From: Elgaria multicarinata webbii
Lineage: Eukaryota > Chordata > Lepidosauria > Squamata > Anguidae
Assembly (NCBI RefSeq): GCF_023053635.1
Contig: NC_086180.1
Coordinates: 39,174,947 to 39,238,946 of the forward strand
Reading direction: 5' to 3'
DNA length: 64,000 bases
Positions 14,701 to 24,350 of the stretch are shown in pieces. Below the pieces are notes generated by a model. That model searched no databases. It had not been told where the DNA came from and worked only from the letters and a program-made list of their open reading frames with translations. The first letter of the stretch is position 1, and every line of letters begins with the position of its first letter. Position numbers and translations under genes: made by a program.

Positions 14701-17700
14701 TTCTTTGTAGTTACCTAAAATGCAAAAATATGCCTTTCAGAATTAATTTTGTATTGTGGATGTTTGTAAACGTAACTGTTCTATGCTCTTTCTGCTGTGT
14801 GGATTTTAGGCTGCAATTCTATACACACATACATGGGAGTAAGACCTGTAGAGCTCAACGGATGGCCTTTGAATGTATGCATAGGACTGCACTATTAAAT
14901 GTACTGTTACTAAGCTATAGGGCCGATAAGCATATTCAACTGGTATGTCTAACAGTTTCCTTCAATTTATGGTGAGTTTTGCAGTCGCCATAAATGAGTA
15001 ATAGAATAAAAATTGGAGGGTGGGGGGAAGTGGACATCAATAACGTTTCTGATGTGGAAATGAATTTCTGGTGAGTAGAAATCAAGAGTGTGTTTCTAAT
15101 GTCTTTTCTAGCTTGACAATAAGAGCAATTACCTGAATCTGCTACTTCAGTCCTTTAGAAACTTATAATAAACAGCCTTCAGAGACCTCCATGAAAAGAA
15201 CAGCTGTTTAAATGAGGTAACAGTATTTGTGATCTAGAATACCAGGATACTCAAATATTAGAAAAGAATGAAAACATAACTTATGTTATACCTGGTCCCA
15301 GTATGAATCCCACTGCTTGGCAAGCACTAGTGTTTGCCATGGCACTAGTTCTTTCAGTAAGGGAGGTGGCACCAGCAATGTATGACCGCACTACTGCTAC
15401 ATTTCCTAAAACATGAACAGGAAAAAGTATGTTTGACATTTTTAAAACACAAGGATTTCCCTTTATTTACCTAACTACACACATAACTAGCCAAAAGTCT
15501 GCCAGTATAAGAGGCACAAACAATCTTCCTTTGCCTGCTTGTCATGCCTATTTTCAATATATTGCATAAGTATTGAAATCCATATAAATGCAAAGGAAGT
15601 TTTGTCCTAATGTGATTATTCCTAAGTGCATCAAATGGCTTCTGTCAAAACTTTTCAAAAACTTGAAGTCTTCTGCAGAATGCATTAAACGAAACATGTC
15701 TCTTCCACAGCATTTTGAGGTTAGAAACGTAATTAAGGTGTAAGTAGCCTTTAGAGGAACTGCACTATTCAAGCAAGGCTCTAAAACCAATGTATCTATT
15801 GGTCTTTCAGGCTCTATGATATCACAGTGGATCTATGTTACTTTTGTGAGTCAACTGTTCCAACTGGTAACTGGGATAACGGGGAAACCTTTGAGTATAT
15901 TTTTCTGAAGCTAAGCAACGGAAATTATAAATTTACTTTTTGTATATATATTGTTATTAAGTCTCCAATATATATGTATAAACATACAAAATATAGTAAA
16001 CTTTTTTTCAGTCAGAAAATTTAACAAAATTACTTTCTTTTCAAGCTTCACCTTTTATTCTTTATCCTGTTCCCTCCCGCACCCCTGCCCATCTCGCATA
16101 GATTTCCCCTATTTTTCTTTCTAGGATGGTATACCATTTTTCTTTATCTCTTCCATTTTATTTTATGATATTTTATATTGGTTTTTTTTAGCCCTACTTC
16201 TTTTTCAGGAGTCCCAGAGAGTCCTATAAGCTTCTGCCAAAGTTGTTCTATTCTTTTCTTTCTTCATATATTCTATATATTTTTGCCAATCCTTAAAATT
16301 ATCTCTCTGCTTTATTCCTCTTTGAAATTGTAATTTGTGTCAATTTTTCACTAATTGCTATTTCCCAAATTTTCCTTTTCCACATGCCTGTCAGCATCCT
16401 TGCCATCTTCTAATTTTTTGCTATTAATTGTCTTGCAGCTGTCAGCATATATCCTATTAGCATTTTTTCTCTTATATATATTTTTTTTTTGACAAAAATA
16501 TTCAATAAAGCCAACTCTGGCGTTTTATGTACTTTTTGGTCAGTAATTTTTTTCTATTTCTCTAAAGACCCCGTCCCAGAACTTCTTTACCTTTCCACAT
16601 TCCCACCACATATGAATTTGAGATCCATTATCCTCACATCCTCTCCTGCAGGAGCATGACAAAAGTCGTATTGATTTTTGCCAGCCTCACAGGTATCCAA
16701 TACCACTTCTGGACTAATTTTAAAGCACCTTCTTTCATTCTTCTTGATGTTGTTTTAAAGGGGAATCTCTCAAATATTTTCTCCCATTCTTCATTGTTTA
16801 TCTGCTCTTCTATATTCCTTTGCCATGTGTTTTATTGTCACGTTTCCCCTAATCTCTTGCTTTATTATTTTGTATATTTGTGTTACTAACCCTTTATCTC
16901 CTACCTTATAGTTCTCTATAAAATTTTCCCATTTCGTTAAGTCCCTTATACTTTGCCTTATCTTTCCCAAACTTATAAATCTAATTTGTGCTCGTACTAT
17001 CCAAGGCATTTTCATATTTTGTGTTTGATTCTTCCATACTTCATATGTTATACGGTGTTGTTCATAAATATTTTTCATATGAGTCAATCCTGTTTCCTTC
17101 AATTTGTTTTATCTGCTGCTTTATTTTTTATATCGAAATCCGGATGTACCCAATTGGAGTTAATGGTGCAGGCATCACTTTCTCTTTTTTAAAATACCAT
17201 GTTTTTAGTAGTCCTGTAATTGTGCAGCTTTTTCTTTCTATTTGTTGTTTTATGTATTTTCTATTATGGAACATATTCTGTATTTCTTCCTCCTTTAGTT
17301 CCATCAGTTCCCTTTCTATTTCCACCCATTGTACATTAGTTCCTTCCTTTATAGAATCATAGAATAGCAGAGTTGGAAGGGGCCTACAAGGCCATCGAAT
17401 CCAACCTTACTGTTAATAAGTGTCTTAATTGGTATGTTATGTATTTACACCAAGAGATTCTGAATGCCAATATAGCCAGTGTGGTACAGTAAAAAGCATT
17501 AGATTGGGGGCTGGGGAGACCTAGGTTTGAGTCCCCACTTGGCCATGAAACTCACTGGGTGACTTTGGGCCAGTCATTGACACTCATGCTAACCTATGCC
17601 ACAGGGTTGTTAGGATAAAAAGGAGAGAAGGATCATGTATGTCACCTTGGGCTCCTGGGGAGAAAGGGCAGAATATGATTGCAATAAATAAATAAATGTC

Positions 17701-20700
17701 ACCTTACTAGTGAACATGTGGTAAGTGAAACCTTTTGCCAAAAGAGGTCAGATTTCCACAGCTGTTTGTAAATTGGATTAACACAATAATACTTCTGCTT
17801 TAAAAGGTATGTAGCGACTAATTTACCAGTCTACAATTTATATGCATCTAAAATTACCTGCACCAAATCCCACCAGAGCTCGAGCAACCAGCATTAAGTA
17901 TTTGTTGTGTGAAGCAGGTAAATGCACATAGGCATAGAGGCAGTTGGCAGCCACTGAAATAGCAGTTGAAACTACAAGAGGCTCTCTTCTTGGCCTGTAA
18001 TTAGACCATATTCCAAAGAAGGGGGAAGCTATCATTTGGCCAATGCTATATGCAGCAATAATCCAGCCCAGGAAACTTTCATCTGCAGTTTTATCTACCT
18101 ATGGAAACAACAAAAGCAACTTCAACAATGATGTTTTATTCTTCCGGCCCCCAGCAACAGTTTTAGAAGCTGTACCACACAAAATTCAGAAGTAATACAA
18201 ATGTTTGCAAGTACTGTCCTACTACTGAAACATGGTCAGCTTATTTATTTGCTAAAACTAAATATGAACACTTCCAATGGCCAATCTTGTAGGCAATTAT
18301 TTGGTAAGAAACAGATGAAAATTGGATGTATTACATAGTGAAAGAAGGATCTGGGTAAACCCAGTATGGAAGTAGTATGGGAATATATTTGGAATATGTC
18401 AGTAAAATACCATCCTGCCCTATGCTGGTATTGATAAAAATTATGAAGGTATTTCCTCAATAGAACTGCTGCACTCTGAAGAGATCAACAGATTTCAAAC
18501 TTTAGCTAGCAATTGTGGGAAGTAAAAGTCTATGAGGTTAATTTCATCATATTTGGCATTTATGTGCACTGATGAAGTTTTCAGAAGAAAGGATCAATAC
18601 TTTAAAAGATTTGGGGCAATCTTCCACTCCATGCCTACAGAGAACCAGTGAAGTGGCTCGAATAGGGCTCTATTTTAACTCTTCCCTCCCTGATGATTCT
18701 TCTAAGTGTGCTGTGATTCAGGAGATCCTTGTGTCTCCATAACGGCAATGTACAGCAAAAACAGGAGTAGAGCTGTGTGGCAGGACCTGGGAAAAAGCTA
18801 GCAACAGGATCCAATGATAAAATACAGGAGGGGATTGGCTGTAAAAGTACTGGCTCTCCTGAACCACAGTGCACTTCGAAGAACAGCAGCACTCATACAC
18901 AAAGACAGCTGGTGGAAAGAGAAATTATATGGCCCTGTAGATGTAGAATCACCTCTTGTGACAGAAGGACATTTCATTTCTCTAAGGTGTCACAAAAAGC
19001 ATACACACTTAATCAATGAGAAAGTGTGTTTTGCAGTGGGGAAATTATTTCCATGCCAAAAATAAGAGTGCTATCTAATCTAGCTTACTGTGCCTAATGG
19101 GCACACATGTGGACATCACCCCAGGCCTTTTGGGGGAATATGTGTGCCTCCCATATTTTCAGCTACAGACATCTGCCATTCCCCATAATAGGCATCCTGT
19201 CTGCCCTTTCTTTAGCAACCAAGTCCAATGTGCCTCCACACCAGTACTTTCTGATGAAAAGTCTAGGCTAGGGGGCACACTTTAGGCAATGGAACCAAGG
19301 GGATACACTCCCTTCCCCTGCTTGTCCATTCTTAATCCAAAGTCTGGGCAGAATCAGCAGTGTTGGACTTGGCTACTTAAAGGCACTCAGAGCACCCTTA
19401 AGGAGTGGAGTCCAAAGGGATTCTTTCCACTCCTTCCTGGAGTTTCCAGATGGAAAGACTGGGCGGTGGGGTGGTACCCTGTAGGACTTAAAACTATCTA
19501 AAGGTACTCCCTCCCCACCTTTCTTGTCCCTGAACTGGAAAAGTCAGCAGGTATGCAGGCATGCTGGTTTGGCACTGCATAGCCACAGCTTTTTGCTTTG
19601 CCACACAGATGACAAATCTTCTTTCTTCCTGCTAGCTTTGGAACTGGGTACAGTCCCCATCAACCTTCAAATTTGGGAGGAAGACTGACTCATTCTGCTT
19701 GCCAGTGAGCAGTGCCACACTACCCATTGCAAGTGGATTTATCGAAGCATGCCCACAATAGCTTTGCCTGCATGGCCATTATCTGACACCAATAGAGGTG
19801 GGGAAGAAGACTCCGTTATGTCTTATGGCTATGCCTACACAGACTACGCCCGGGTTGAATTCCTACACATACTGAAAGTAGCAAATGAAGGTTTAAAGTA
19901 GTCACTCAACATTTTAATTGTGATAACAAAAATGGATTTTAAATAAGCAGCCTTTCATTCAGCAGATTGAATCTATATAATTCACATGATAACCACAGCC
20001 TCAGACAATACATTCAAGTGTCAAACAAAAAAAGAGCCCTTTTGCGATTTTCCTTTACTACAGCCTAATTTACTCATTCAAATATAGGAAGTTACAAACC
20101 TGTTGAAGATAGGGCCATATTGACATCATAATAATCGAAAAACCTGCAACAAAGATTTTACGTTATTTTGTGCTGTTTATATTGATTTTTAGCAAGTGCT
20201 GCATATATTTGCTTGGAAAAAATATGGAACGCTGAAAATCTATAGAGAAATCTAACCAGCCACTTGTTCTCTTGAAGATTTTTTTCCGCACAGCCACTTG
20301 TTCTCTTGAAGATTTTTTTCCACAATCTAAATAATTTTAGATGTGTTTGAATAAATTTGCAATTATTGACTGAATAAATTAATACTACGTTAAGTGACTG
20401 CTACAGCGTTAGAAACAGGACTCCATAGAACAAAATCCAAACTGTCAAGAATACACATTTACTGTCAGGAATGCACAATGGTGACTCTACTCACAAGTTG
20501 GGAAACCAAGCATAAATCTCTATCAGTAAGATATACTTTAAATCAACAATTTTAATATGAAAGAAATAGCTATGTTGGGAATCTGACAGAGGGGATTTAA
20601 AAACATTTTTCCCCACCCTTTCTTCATTATTTCCAGTCATTTTACATCTCTAGTCTATCTATAAAAGTGTTCCTATTACATAGTTTTTAGACATCGTGTT

Positions 20701-22134
20701 GTGGGCAGTAAAACCTGAGTAATACTATATAAATGCTTTGTCTTAAATTCTAAAAGAATTTTAGTAGTCTTACAACATCCAAAGCTGTTCAATTTTTCAG
20801 AAAAAAACCAAGAACTGTCCTCAGAAAAAAAATGGGGTTTCTCTGAATTTCCCCCAGGCCTTCACAGCTCTATGTGCAACTAAACCATTATAATAAGTCT
20901 ATGAATTACTCCCTGTCTAATGTGTGTGACCTAACAGAGCTTCTTTAATGAGGTCACATGCACTGAATTAAAATACTAAATATCAAGAGATTGGTCACCT
21001 CTCCTGGTTCAACTGACAACAATTAGAAAAGTAAGTGAATATTTAGATTAATGACCTTCCTCCAGCTTTACTGTAGGAAAAGCACCATTATAGGAGTACA
21101 GGGGAGGCTGAATAGAGTTGCAGCAAGCAAAATATTGCCAGATTGATGTTGTTTATTAAAGGAAAGAAAGAATATAGTTTAGACTTCTCCAAATTAGACA
21201 AGCATACACTGAGAACTAGTCTATACGTTACAACAGGACCTACATAGCAACATATTGTGGCCAAAGGAACAGATGGAAAGCAGGACAACTCAACTGGCTC
21301 TTCTGGGAGATCAGCTCTATTTGTCTCTTTCCCCTCCCTGAACTGTTTCTATACCAGTTGGTCATTGTAAGAATACTATGCAACTTTAAGAATGGGTATA
21401 TCTCAGTTTGCTTACTTTCATTTCCTCTCCTCATCCCTTTTGCATCATATACTTTAGATGGTAGACTTGCAAGCCTGAACTGTCTTGTTTTTATTAATCT
21501 CATATAAACCATCCTGGGAGCCTTTTTTGCTAGAGAGGCAAAAATGCTTTAAACAAATAAACGTGGATTGCCATGCGAAGAGCTTCAATAAAATACATTT
21601 AATATAAGTTCAGGACAAATAAAAAAGTGATCTAAGGAATCATTAGCAGATATCACATTTACAAACCAACACTGCTGAAGAACATGGTAAGATACATTAT
21701 CCGAATGGCTCTCCACCGGCTATTGTAATGCTGTAGTGTTTCCATAACATCCCCACATCTGCAATAATTAAAGAATTAGAGTCTTGACATTTGTTTTTGT
21801 CCAACTTTCAGACAATTCTTAAAGTATAATAAACACTTTTAACAGTCTGCTACTATAGTTATTTTATTTACTACATCTTTCAACGCTAAAAAACAAACTC
21901 AAGGCAACAAACTTATGACAAAAACATAACCTAACAAAATTGAACTTAATATTACAACATACAGCATCATAAAAACCGTATCAACAGCAGCTGACTCAAA
22001 ACATATAGAGTCAACTGAAAAAAAAACCCGTATTACCCTCCCTTCGCGCAGGCCTACCTGCTGTCTTCACCATGGGAACCCAAGAGGGGCTCCTCTTGCC
22101 CCTCCGCCACAGCATCCACAATTGCGGCCGCCAT
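6524..22134 (-). CDS. MFSD8: MFSD8/CLN7, complete, 12 coding exons
   Basis: This encodes a 12-transmembrane major facilitator superfamily protein of late endosomes and lysosomes. Loss of the human protein causes the CLN7 form of neuronal ceroid lipofuscinosis, and chloride-channel activity has been reported. Minus-strand exons are 22134-22058, 21758-21667, 20143-20100, 18098-17858, 15405-15292, 13590-13446, 12201-12143, 10273-10165, 9384-9250, 8935-8832, 8746-8490 and 6739-6524. They total 1593 nt, all phases agree, and the protein is 530 residues (human about 518). The N-terminus has an acidic dileucine sorting signal (EEPLLG, residues 14-19). The loop [10 protein letters not shown] (about 100-109) is the MFS motif A position between helices 2 and 3. 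Later blocks such as GEKGVTW and [10 protein letters not shown] match human closely. An in-frame TAG 12 nt upstream fixes the start, and the ATG has G at -3 and +4. The gene is divergent from ABHD18. Confidence 0.96.
6870..7090. repeat. Dispersed repeat, family unknown
   Basis: A 0.2-kb GC-richer block in MFSD8 intron 11. It has TTGGATCCA near its left end and TTGGATCCAACC near its right end. Open frames inside are short and unrecognised. Confidence 0.35.
7195..7545. repeat. Fold-back element, GGTTAA/TTAACC type
   Basis: An MFSD8 intron stretch holding many copies of TTAACC and GGTTAA, including GTGGGTTAATTAACCCA. The outer parts read like 'TGATGTCCAAACC' and 'TACATGTGAACAGCCCC', phrases shared with the element at 33755-33985. 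Read as a non-autonomous DNA transposon remnant. Confidence 0.5.
8490..8746 (-). CDS. MFSD8: MFSD8 coding exon 11
   Basis: Encodes the luminal loop beginning IKNNSIP, then [14 protein letters not shown] and [19 protein letters not shown] (helices 10-11), ending GPKPQ. Acceptor ttttcacag, donor GTAAGA. Confidence 0.95.
8832..8935 (-). CDS. MFSD8: MFSD8 coding exon 10
   Basis: Encodes [11 protein letters not shown] through [14 protein letters not shown], helix 9. Acceptor ttattcaacag, donor GTATGA. Confidence 0.94.
9250..9384 (-). CDS. MFSD8: MFSD8 coding exon 9
   Basis: Encodes [11 protein letters not shown] through [10 protein letters not shown], helix 8 and its flanks. Acceptor ttattctctag, donor GTAAGT. 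Confidence 0.94.
10165..10273 (-). CDS. MFSD8: MFSD8 coding exon 8
   Basis: Encodes the end of the central loop (QGNIDQVAV) and helix 7 ([16 protein letters not shown]). Donor GTAAGT. Confidence 0.94.
10330..10640. repeat. Fold-back element, AACCATAG/CTATGGTT type
   Basis: Holds 'TTAACCATAGTTCCCATGTC' and, inverted nearby, 'AGCTATGGTTAATTGCAA'; the left edge reads AATTCAGACTCAGACATAAC. It looks like a hairpin-forming non-autonomous DNA element in an MFSD8 intron. Confidence 0.45.
11060..11300. repeat. Fold-back element, AATAAGCC/GGTTTATTAAG type
   Basis: Contains 'CTTAATAAGCCATGG' followed by 'TTTATTAAGTCAAGATC' and ends in 'ATGTCTGAATTGGGA', the inverted form of a TTCAGAC-type end. It is degraded. 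Confidence 0.4.
11720..11764. repeat. (CA)n(GA)n microsatellite
   Basis: A compound dinucleotide tract, CA units then GA units, in an MFSD8 intron. Confidence 0.95.
12143..12201 (-). CDS. MFSD8: MFSD8 coding exon 7
   Basis: Encodes [19 protein letters not shown], the start of the central cytoplasmic loop (human EHRVDDSGRQCKSINFEEA). Donor GTAATA. It is the least conserved exon but the phase fits. Confidence 0.88.
12395..12492. repeat. Short palindromic repeat (copy A)
   Basis: Carries the recurring words ACTCAGAAGTAAG, GGGGCTTGCTCCTAGGTAA and CATAGAATTGCAGTG. Similar copies lie near 14806, 25607, 44690, 53800 and 60145. In complete copies the two halves are imperfect inverted repeats. Confidence 0.55.
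13446..13590 (-). CDS. MFSD8: MFSD8 coding exon 6
   Basis: Encodes [15 protein letters not shown] through NIVLIFAVF, up to helix 6. The acceptor chosen is tgtgttag; a second AG eight bases downstream would lose the conserved VFQ and break phase. Donor GTAATT. Confidence 0.94.
13951..14632 (+). mobile_element. L2-type LINE, 3' fragment
   Basis: An MFSD8 intron piece encoding the C-terminal end of an L2-like reverse transcriptase: [11 protein letters not shown], then [20 protein letters not shown] and [14 protein letters not shown], then, in another frame, [10 protein letters not shown]. It is followed by a 3' UTR with GTAAGCC, GGTGCTATATAAATAAATA and (AAT)n. It is 5'-truncated and frameshifted, which is the usual state of a dead LINE copy. 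The RT words are characteristic of L2/CR1-clade LINEs, and the 3' tail favours L2. Confidence 0.85.
14806..14900. repeat. Short palindromic repeat (copy B)
   Basis: GGCTGCAATTCTATACACAC at the left and GCATAGGACTGCAC at the right form an imperfect inverted pair around GGAGTAAGACC. Confidence 0.55.
15292..15405 (-). CDS. MFSD8: MFSD8 coding exon 5
   Basis: Encodes [15 protein letters not shown] through [10 protein letters not shown], the helix 4-5 region. Acceptor catgttttag, donor GTATAA. Confidence 0.94.
16040..17350 (-). mobile_element. L1 LINE ORF2 C-terminal fragment
   Basis: Minus-strand translation of 16616-16564 gives [14 protein letters not shown], the cysteine/tryptophan block near the end of L1 ORF2. 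Open stretches farther 5' on the same strand (17325-17128 and 17102-16791) read like the lysine-rich ORF2 region before it. Both ends are truncated, and a CR1 3' end abuts the 5' edge. It is non-functional, inside an MFSD8 intron and in the same orientation as the gene. Confidence 0.75.
17351..17407 (-). mobile_element. CR1 LINE 3'-end fragment
   Basis: TAGAATCATAGAATAGCAGA followed by GTTGGAAGGGGCCTACAAGG is the antisense of a CR1 3' terminus, where ATTCTATGATTCTA repeats close the element. Confidence 0.8.
17472..17697 (+). mobile_element. Sauria SINE
   Basis: A tRNA-derived head (GCCAGTGTGGTACAGTAAAA, GGTTTGAGTCCCCACTTGGC), then CTCACTGGGTGACTTTGGGC, ACAGGGTTGTTAGGATAAAA and GGGGAGAAAGGGCAGAATAT, ending in (AAAT)n. 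This is the layout of the Sauria SINE found across squamates, whose tail matches Bov-B LINEs. It looks full length and moderately diverged, and lies in MFSD8 intron 4. Confidence 0.9.
17858..18098 (-). CDS. MFSD8: MFSD8 coding exon 4
   Basis: Encodes residues 72-151 plus one base, from [12 protein letters not shown] to [11 protein letters not shown]. It covers helices 2-4 and the motif A loop. Acceptor tttccatag, donor GTAATT. Confidence 0.95.
18110..20099. other. MFSD8 intron 3, no gene seen
   Basis: No exon or recognised repeat family was identified in this 2-kb stretch. Open frames between 18.6 and 19.5 kb are short, overlap on both strands and match nothing I know. Confidence 0.5.
20100..20143 (-). 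CDS. MFSD8: MFSD8 coding exon 3 (44 nt)
   Basis: A short exon encoding [14 protein letters not shown], the rest of helix 1. Acceptor tttgttgcag, donor GTTTGT. Human has [14 protein letters not shown] at this place. Confidence 0.93.
20257..20324. repeat. 34-bp tandem duplication
   Basis: Two adjacent 34-bp units start CAGCCACTTGTTCTCTTGAA at 20257 and 20291 and differ at one base (CCGCA versus CCACA). They lie about 110 nt upstream of the MFSD8 exon 3 acceptor in transcript direction. Confidence 0.93.
21667..21758 (-). CDS. MFSD8: MFSD8 coding exon 2
   Basis: Acceptor attattgcag, donor GTTTGT. Encodes [17 protein letters not shown] and the start of transmembrane helix 1. The human counterpart reads HYKSRWRSIRILYLTMF. 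Confidence 0.94.
22058..22134 (-). CDS. MFSD8: MFSD8 coding exon 1
   Basis: Runs from ATG at 22134-22132 to donor GTAGGC. Encodes residues 1-25 plus two bases, starting MAAAIVDAV and including the EEPLLG dileucine signal. It lies in the CpG island. Confidence 0.93.
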
Positions 22135-22880
22135 GACCGGCTTCTAAACATCCGGAACCGCCCCTCTCGCACGGGCGAGAGCCAATCCGCGGGCGCACCT
22201 TCCTTCTGGCAGTTCAGCGCGTGCGCGCAAAGCACACCTGCGTCCCACTCCTTGTTTCTCTATCCCCTCCTGTACGATTTGGGCGCTGACACGTCACGCG
22301 GCAAAAACGTAAGGGGCGGAAGGACGAAAAGCAAGCGTGCGCGGGCTCCAGTTCTGGTTACGTGAGGCTCGAACGTAGTTGATTGGTTTGAGGGGGAACC
22401 CTTTTCCCCGCCCCTCGCATAAACACACACACACACACACACACACGTTCGACGTCCTACGCTATTCGCGCAGAGAAAAGGCAACGGAAGGGGGAGGGGA
22501 CGACCTTCGAAGGGCTTCGCCTCCTTTCATTCACTGTGGCGGGAGGACGAAAGGTGCGAGCGCTGGAAGAGGCGGTTGAAGAGAGAGGCTGGGAGAAGCC
22601 TAGAGCGGGAGGTATCCGCAGCAGCTGCCGTTGCTTTCTCTCTCTCTCTCTCTCCGCCCCCATCTCCCCTCCGCGCGCGCCTTTACCTTCTCGCCACAGG
22701 CTTCCCTCTTTCCTCCTACGTTACTCGCCTCAGCGGGCGGGAAGCAAGTTCGCCTCAGCACGGCTGGAACGTGCAGCCCGACACGACTCCGTGGTGAGGT
22801 AGAAAAGAAAACCGCGCTTAACCAGGGAGTAAAGGTGCAGCTCGTCGGGCTAATTGAGTGAGCCTGCGCAGGGTCAACGA
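22060..22880. promoter_or_regulatory. CpG-rich divergent promoter, MFSD8/ABHD18
   Basis: A GC- and CpG-rich block lies between the MFSD8 start and the ABHD18 transcript. Visible elements are an ETS core CCGGAA (22152-22157) beside CCGCCCC, a CCAAT box (22182-22186), an NRF1-like GCGCGTGCGCGC around 22217-22228, a CRE-like ACGTCACG near 22290, and an inverted CCAAT (ATTGG, 22382-22386). No TATA box is apparent. This is the usual architecture of housekeeping bidirectional promoters. The ABHD18 noncoding first exon should lie here; CTCCGTG|GTGAGG at 22793/22794 is a plausible donor but unproven. Confidence 0.8.
22423..22446. repeat. (AC)n microsatellite in promoter
   Basis: Twelve AC units inside the CpG island, between the MFSD8 start and the presumed ABHD18 first exon. 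Confidence 0.95.
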
Positions 22881-23693
22881 CGAAGAGTCGTGTGTTTCAG
22901 GAGGGGGCTGCAAGGGCTGTTTACTGATTATATGTGATGTCGACCGCTTCCCATTGGGCTCTCAAAGCGGTTTACGGAAATGAACACTCGGGAGGAAGGA
23001 GCGATCGATGAAAAAACAATTTTGTTTTTTCTTTCTATCATGGAAATTTCTAATTTCACTTTTCCTGCTGCTCCCTTATTCTTGTTTAAAGTCTTTGATG
23101 ATTTTAGACTTTAAAAAGCATACAAACAATAACAAATCCAACATTTGAGCAAATAGATAGCGAGTTCAGTTTGTGTTAAAATTAGTGGACTCCCTGTTAG
23201 TTTAAAACCTGTCTCAAATTGCTATATTTTTTTCATCCCAACGGGTCTTTGCATAAATTGCCATGTGTTGTTGGTGGTTTGTTCTTCTTTGTGTTAGTCT
23301 GTAATTCTGTGCAATTGGCTCCATTGAATACAGCGAGGCTTGTTTCCGTGTAAAGTTGTGTCGGATTGTTATGTAGGATTGTGCTGTCTGTTTGTAATAC
23401 AGCGACCGCTGATCTCTCCATTCCCTACGTGCGCTTTTCCTAGCCGTGTTGCAATTTATTTCCTGGCAATTTCTTGGGTGAGGTCGCCTCTCAGGGACAA
23501 GCTGGTAGTTAATTAATTCGTGAGCCAGCAGCTCCTCACTCTATATGCGAGAAGCTTTGTTTACTTGCAATGTTTTTAGCAGCTGGGAGGATAAATAAAA
23601 TTTTGGAGCCCTGTTCACACCACAGAATATAAAGCCCATCATGCAAAATGGAACGGAAACCTATGGTGGTTTGGGGGATTCTGGACTAACTCT

Positions 23694-23694
23694 G

Positions 23695-23725
<31 letters not shown>

Positions 23726-23727
23726 GG
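23694..23727. repeat. (TGT)n microsatellite
   Basis: About eleven TTG/TGT units in the first ABHD18 intron. Confidence 0.93.
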
Positions 23728-23999
23728 TTCGTTTTTAAAAAAGCAATACTGCCTTATGAAGACCAAAGGGTATTCCTTATTTTAAGCATCTGTACTTCAT
23801 AGGACCCTGAAGCCTGTTGATCCTAACTTTTTAGAAAACTGATCTGTTGGCTATGGAATATCATACAGTGATTGTGTATACGTGTTTACTGCAGTAAAAG
23901 AAAATTATAAGGTACTATACTATCTAGGCAATATCAACAATAAGAAAAATTTCAAAAGTAGTATTGCAGACTGCCTCTTAATTCCTTTTTACAACCTCA

Positions 24000-24350
24000 A
24001 CCTCCCAAAGCCCCCTCCCTCCTGCTACCAACTGTCTCTGCAGAGGCCACCAGTGAGGGAGGAAGCAGCAGCCAGGCACCTCTCCACCATGCCTGGGTCC
24101 AGCTCCAGCTGAGAGCACCCCTCCCTCCTGCTGTCACCTGTAACTGCTGAACTTTCCAACTAAGACTGTAGTGCCTGAATTTGCTTTCCTTTCCCCCCTC
24201 CTCCTCCCTCCCAATCCCCTTTCTTTTTGTGTCATGGCTTTTAGATTGTAAGCCTGTGGGCAGGGACTGTCAAGAAATACTTTTGTAAGCCGCCATGAGA
24301 GCCTTTTTTGGCTGAATGACGGCATAAAAATCCTTAAATAAATAAAATAA
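24000..24350 (+). repeat. Retroposon with L2-like 3' tail (copy 2)
   Basis: The same layout as 4024-4370 but on the plus strand: a GC-rich body, a C/T-rich stretch, TAGATTGTAAGCCTGTGGGC, GAGCCTTTTTTGGCTGA and an AAAT-rich end. It shares the phrase GTGTCATGGCTTT with copy 1, so similarity extends well into the body. Confidence 0.65.

Noticed and set aside
22011-22235. Overlapping minus-strand frame across MFSD8 exon 1
   Set aside because: It reads through the exon in the wrong frame and past the splice donor. The MAAAIVDAV frame joins the conserved exons and has an upstream in-frame stop.
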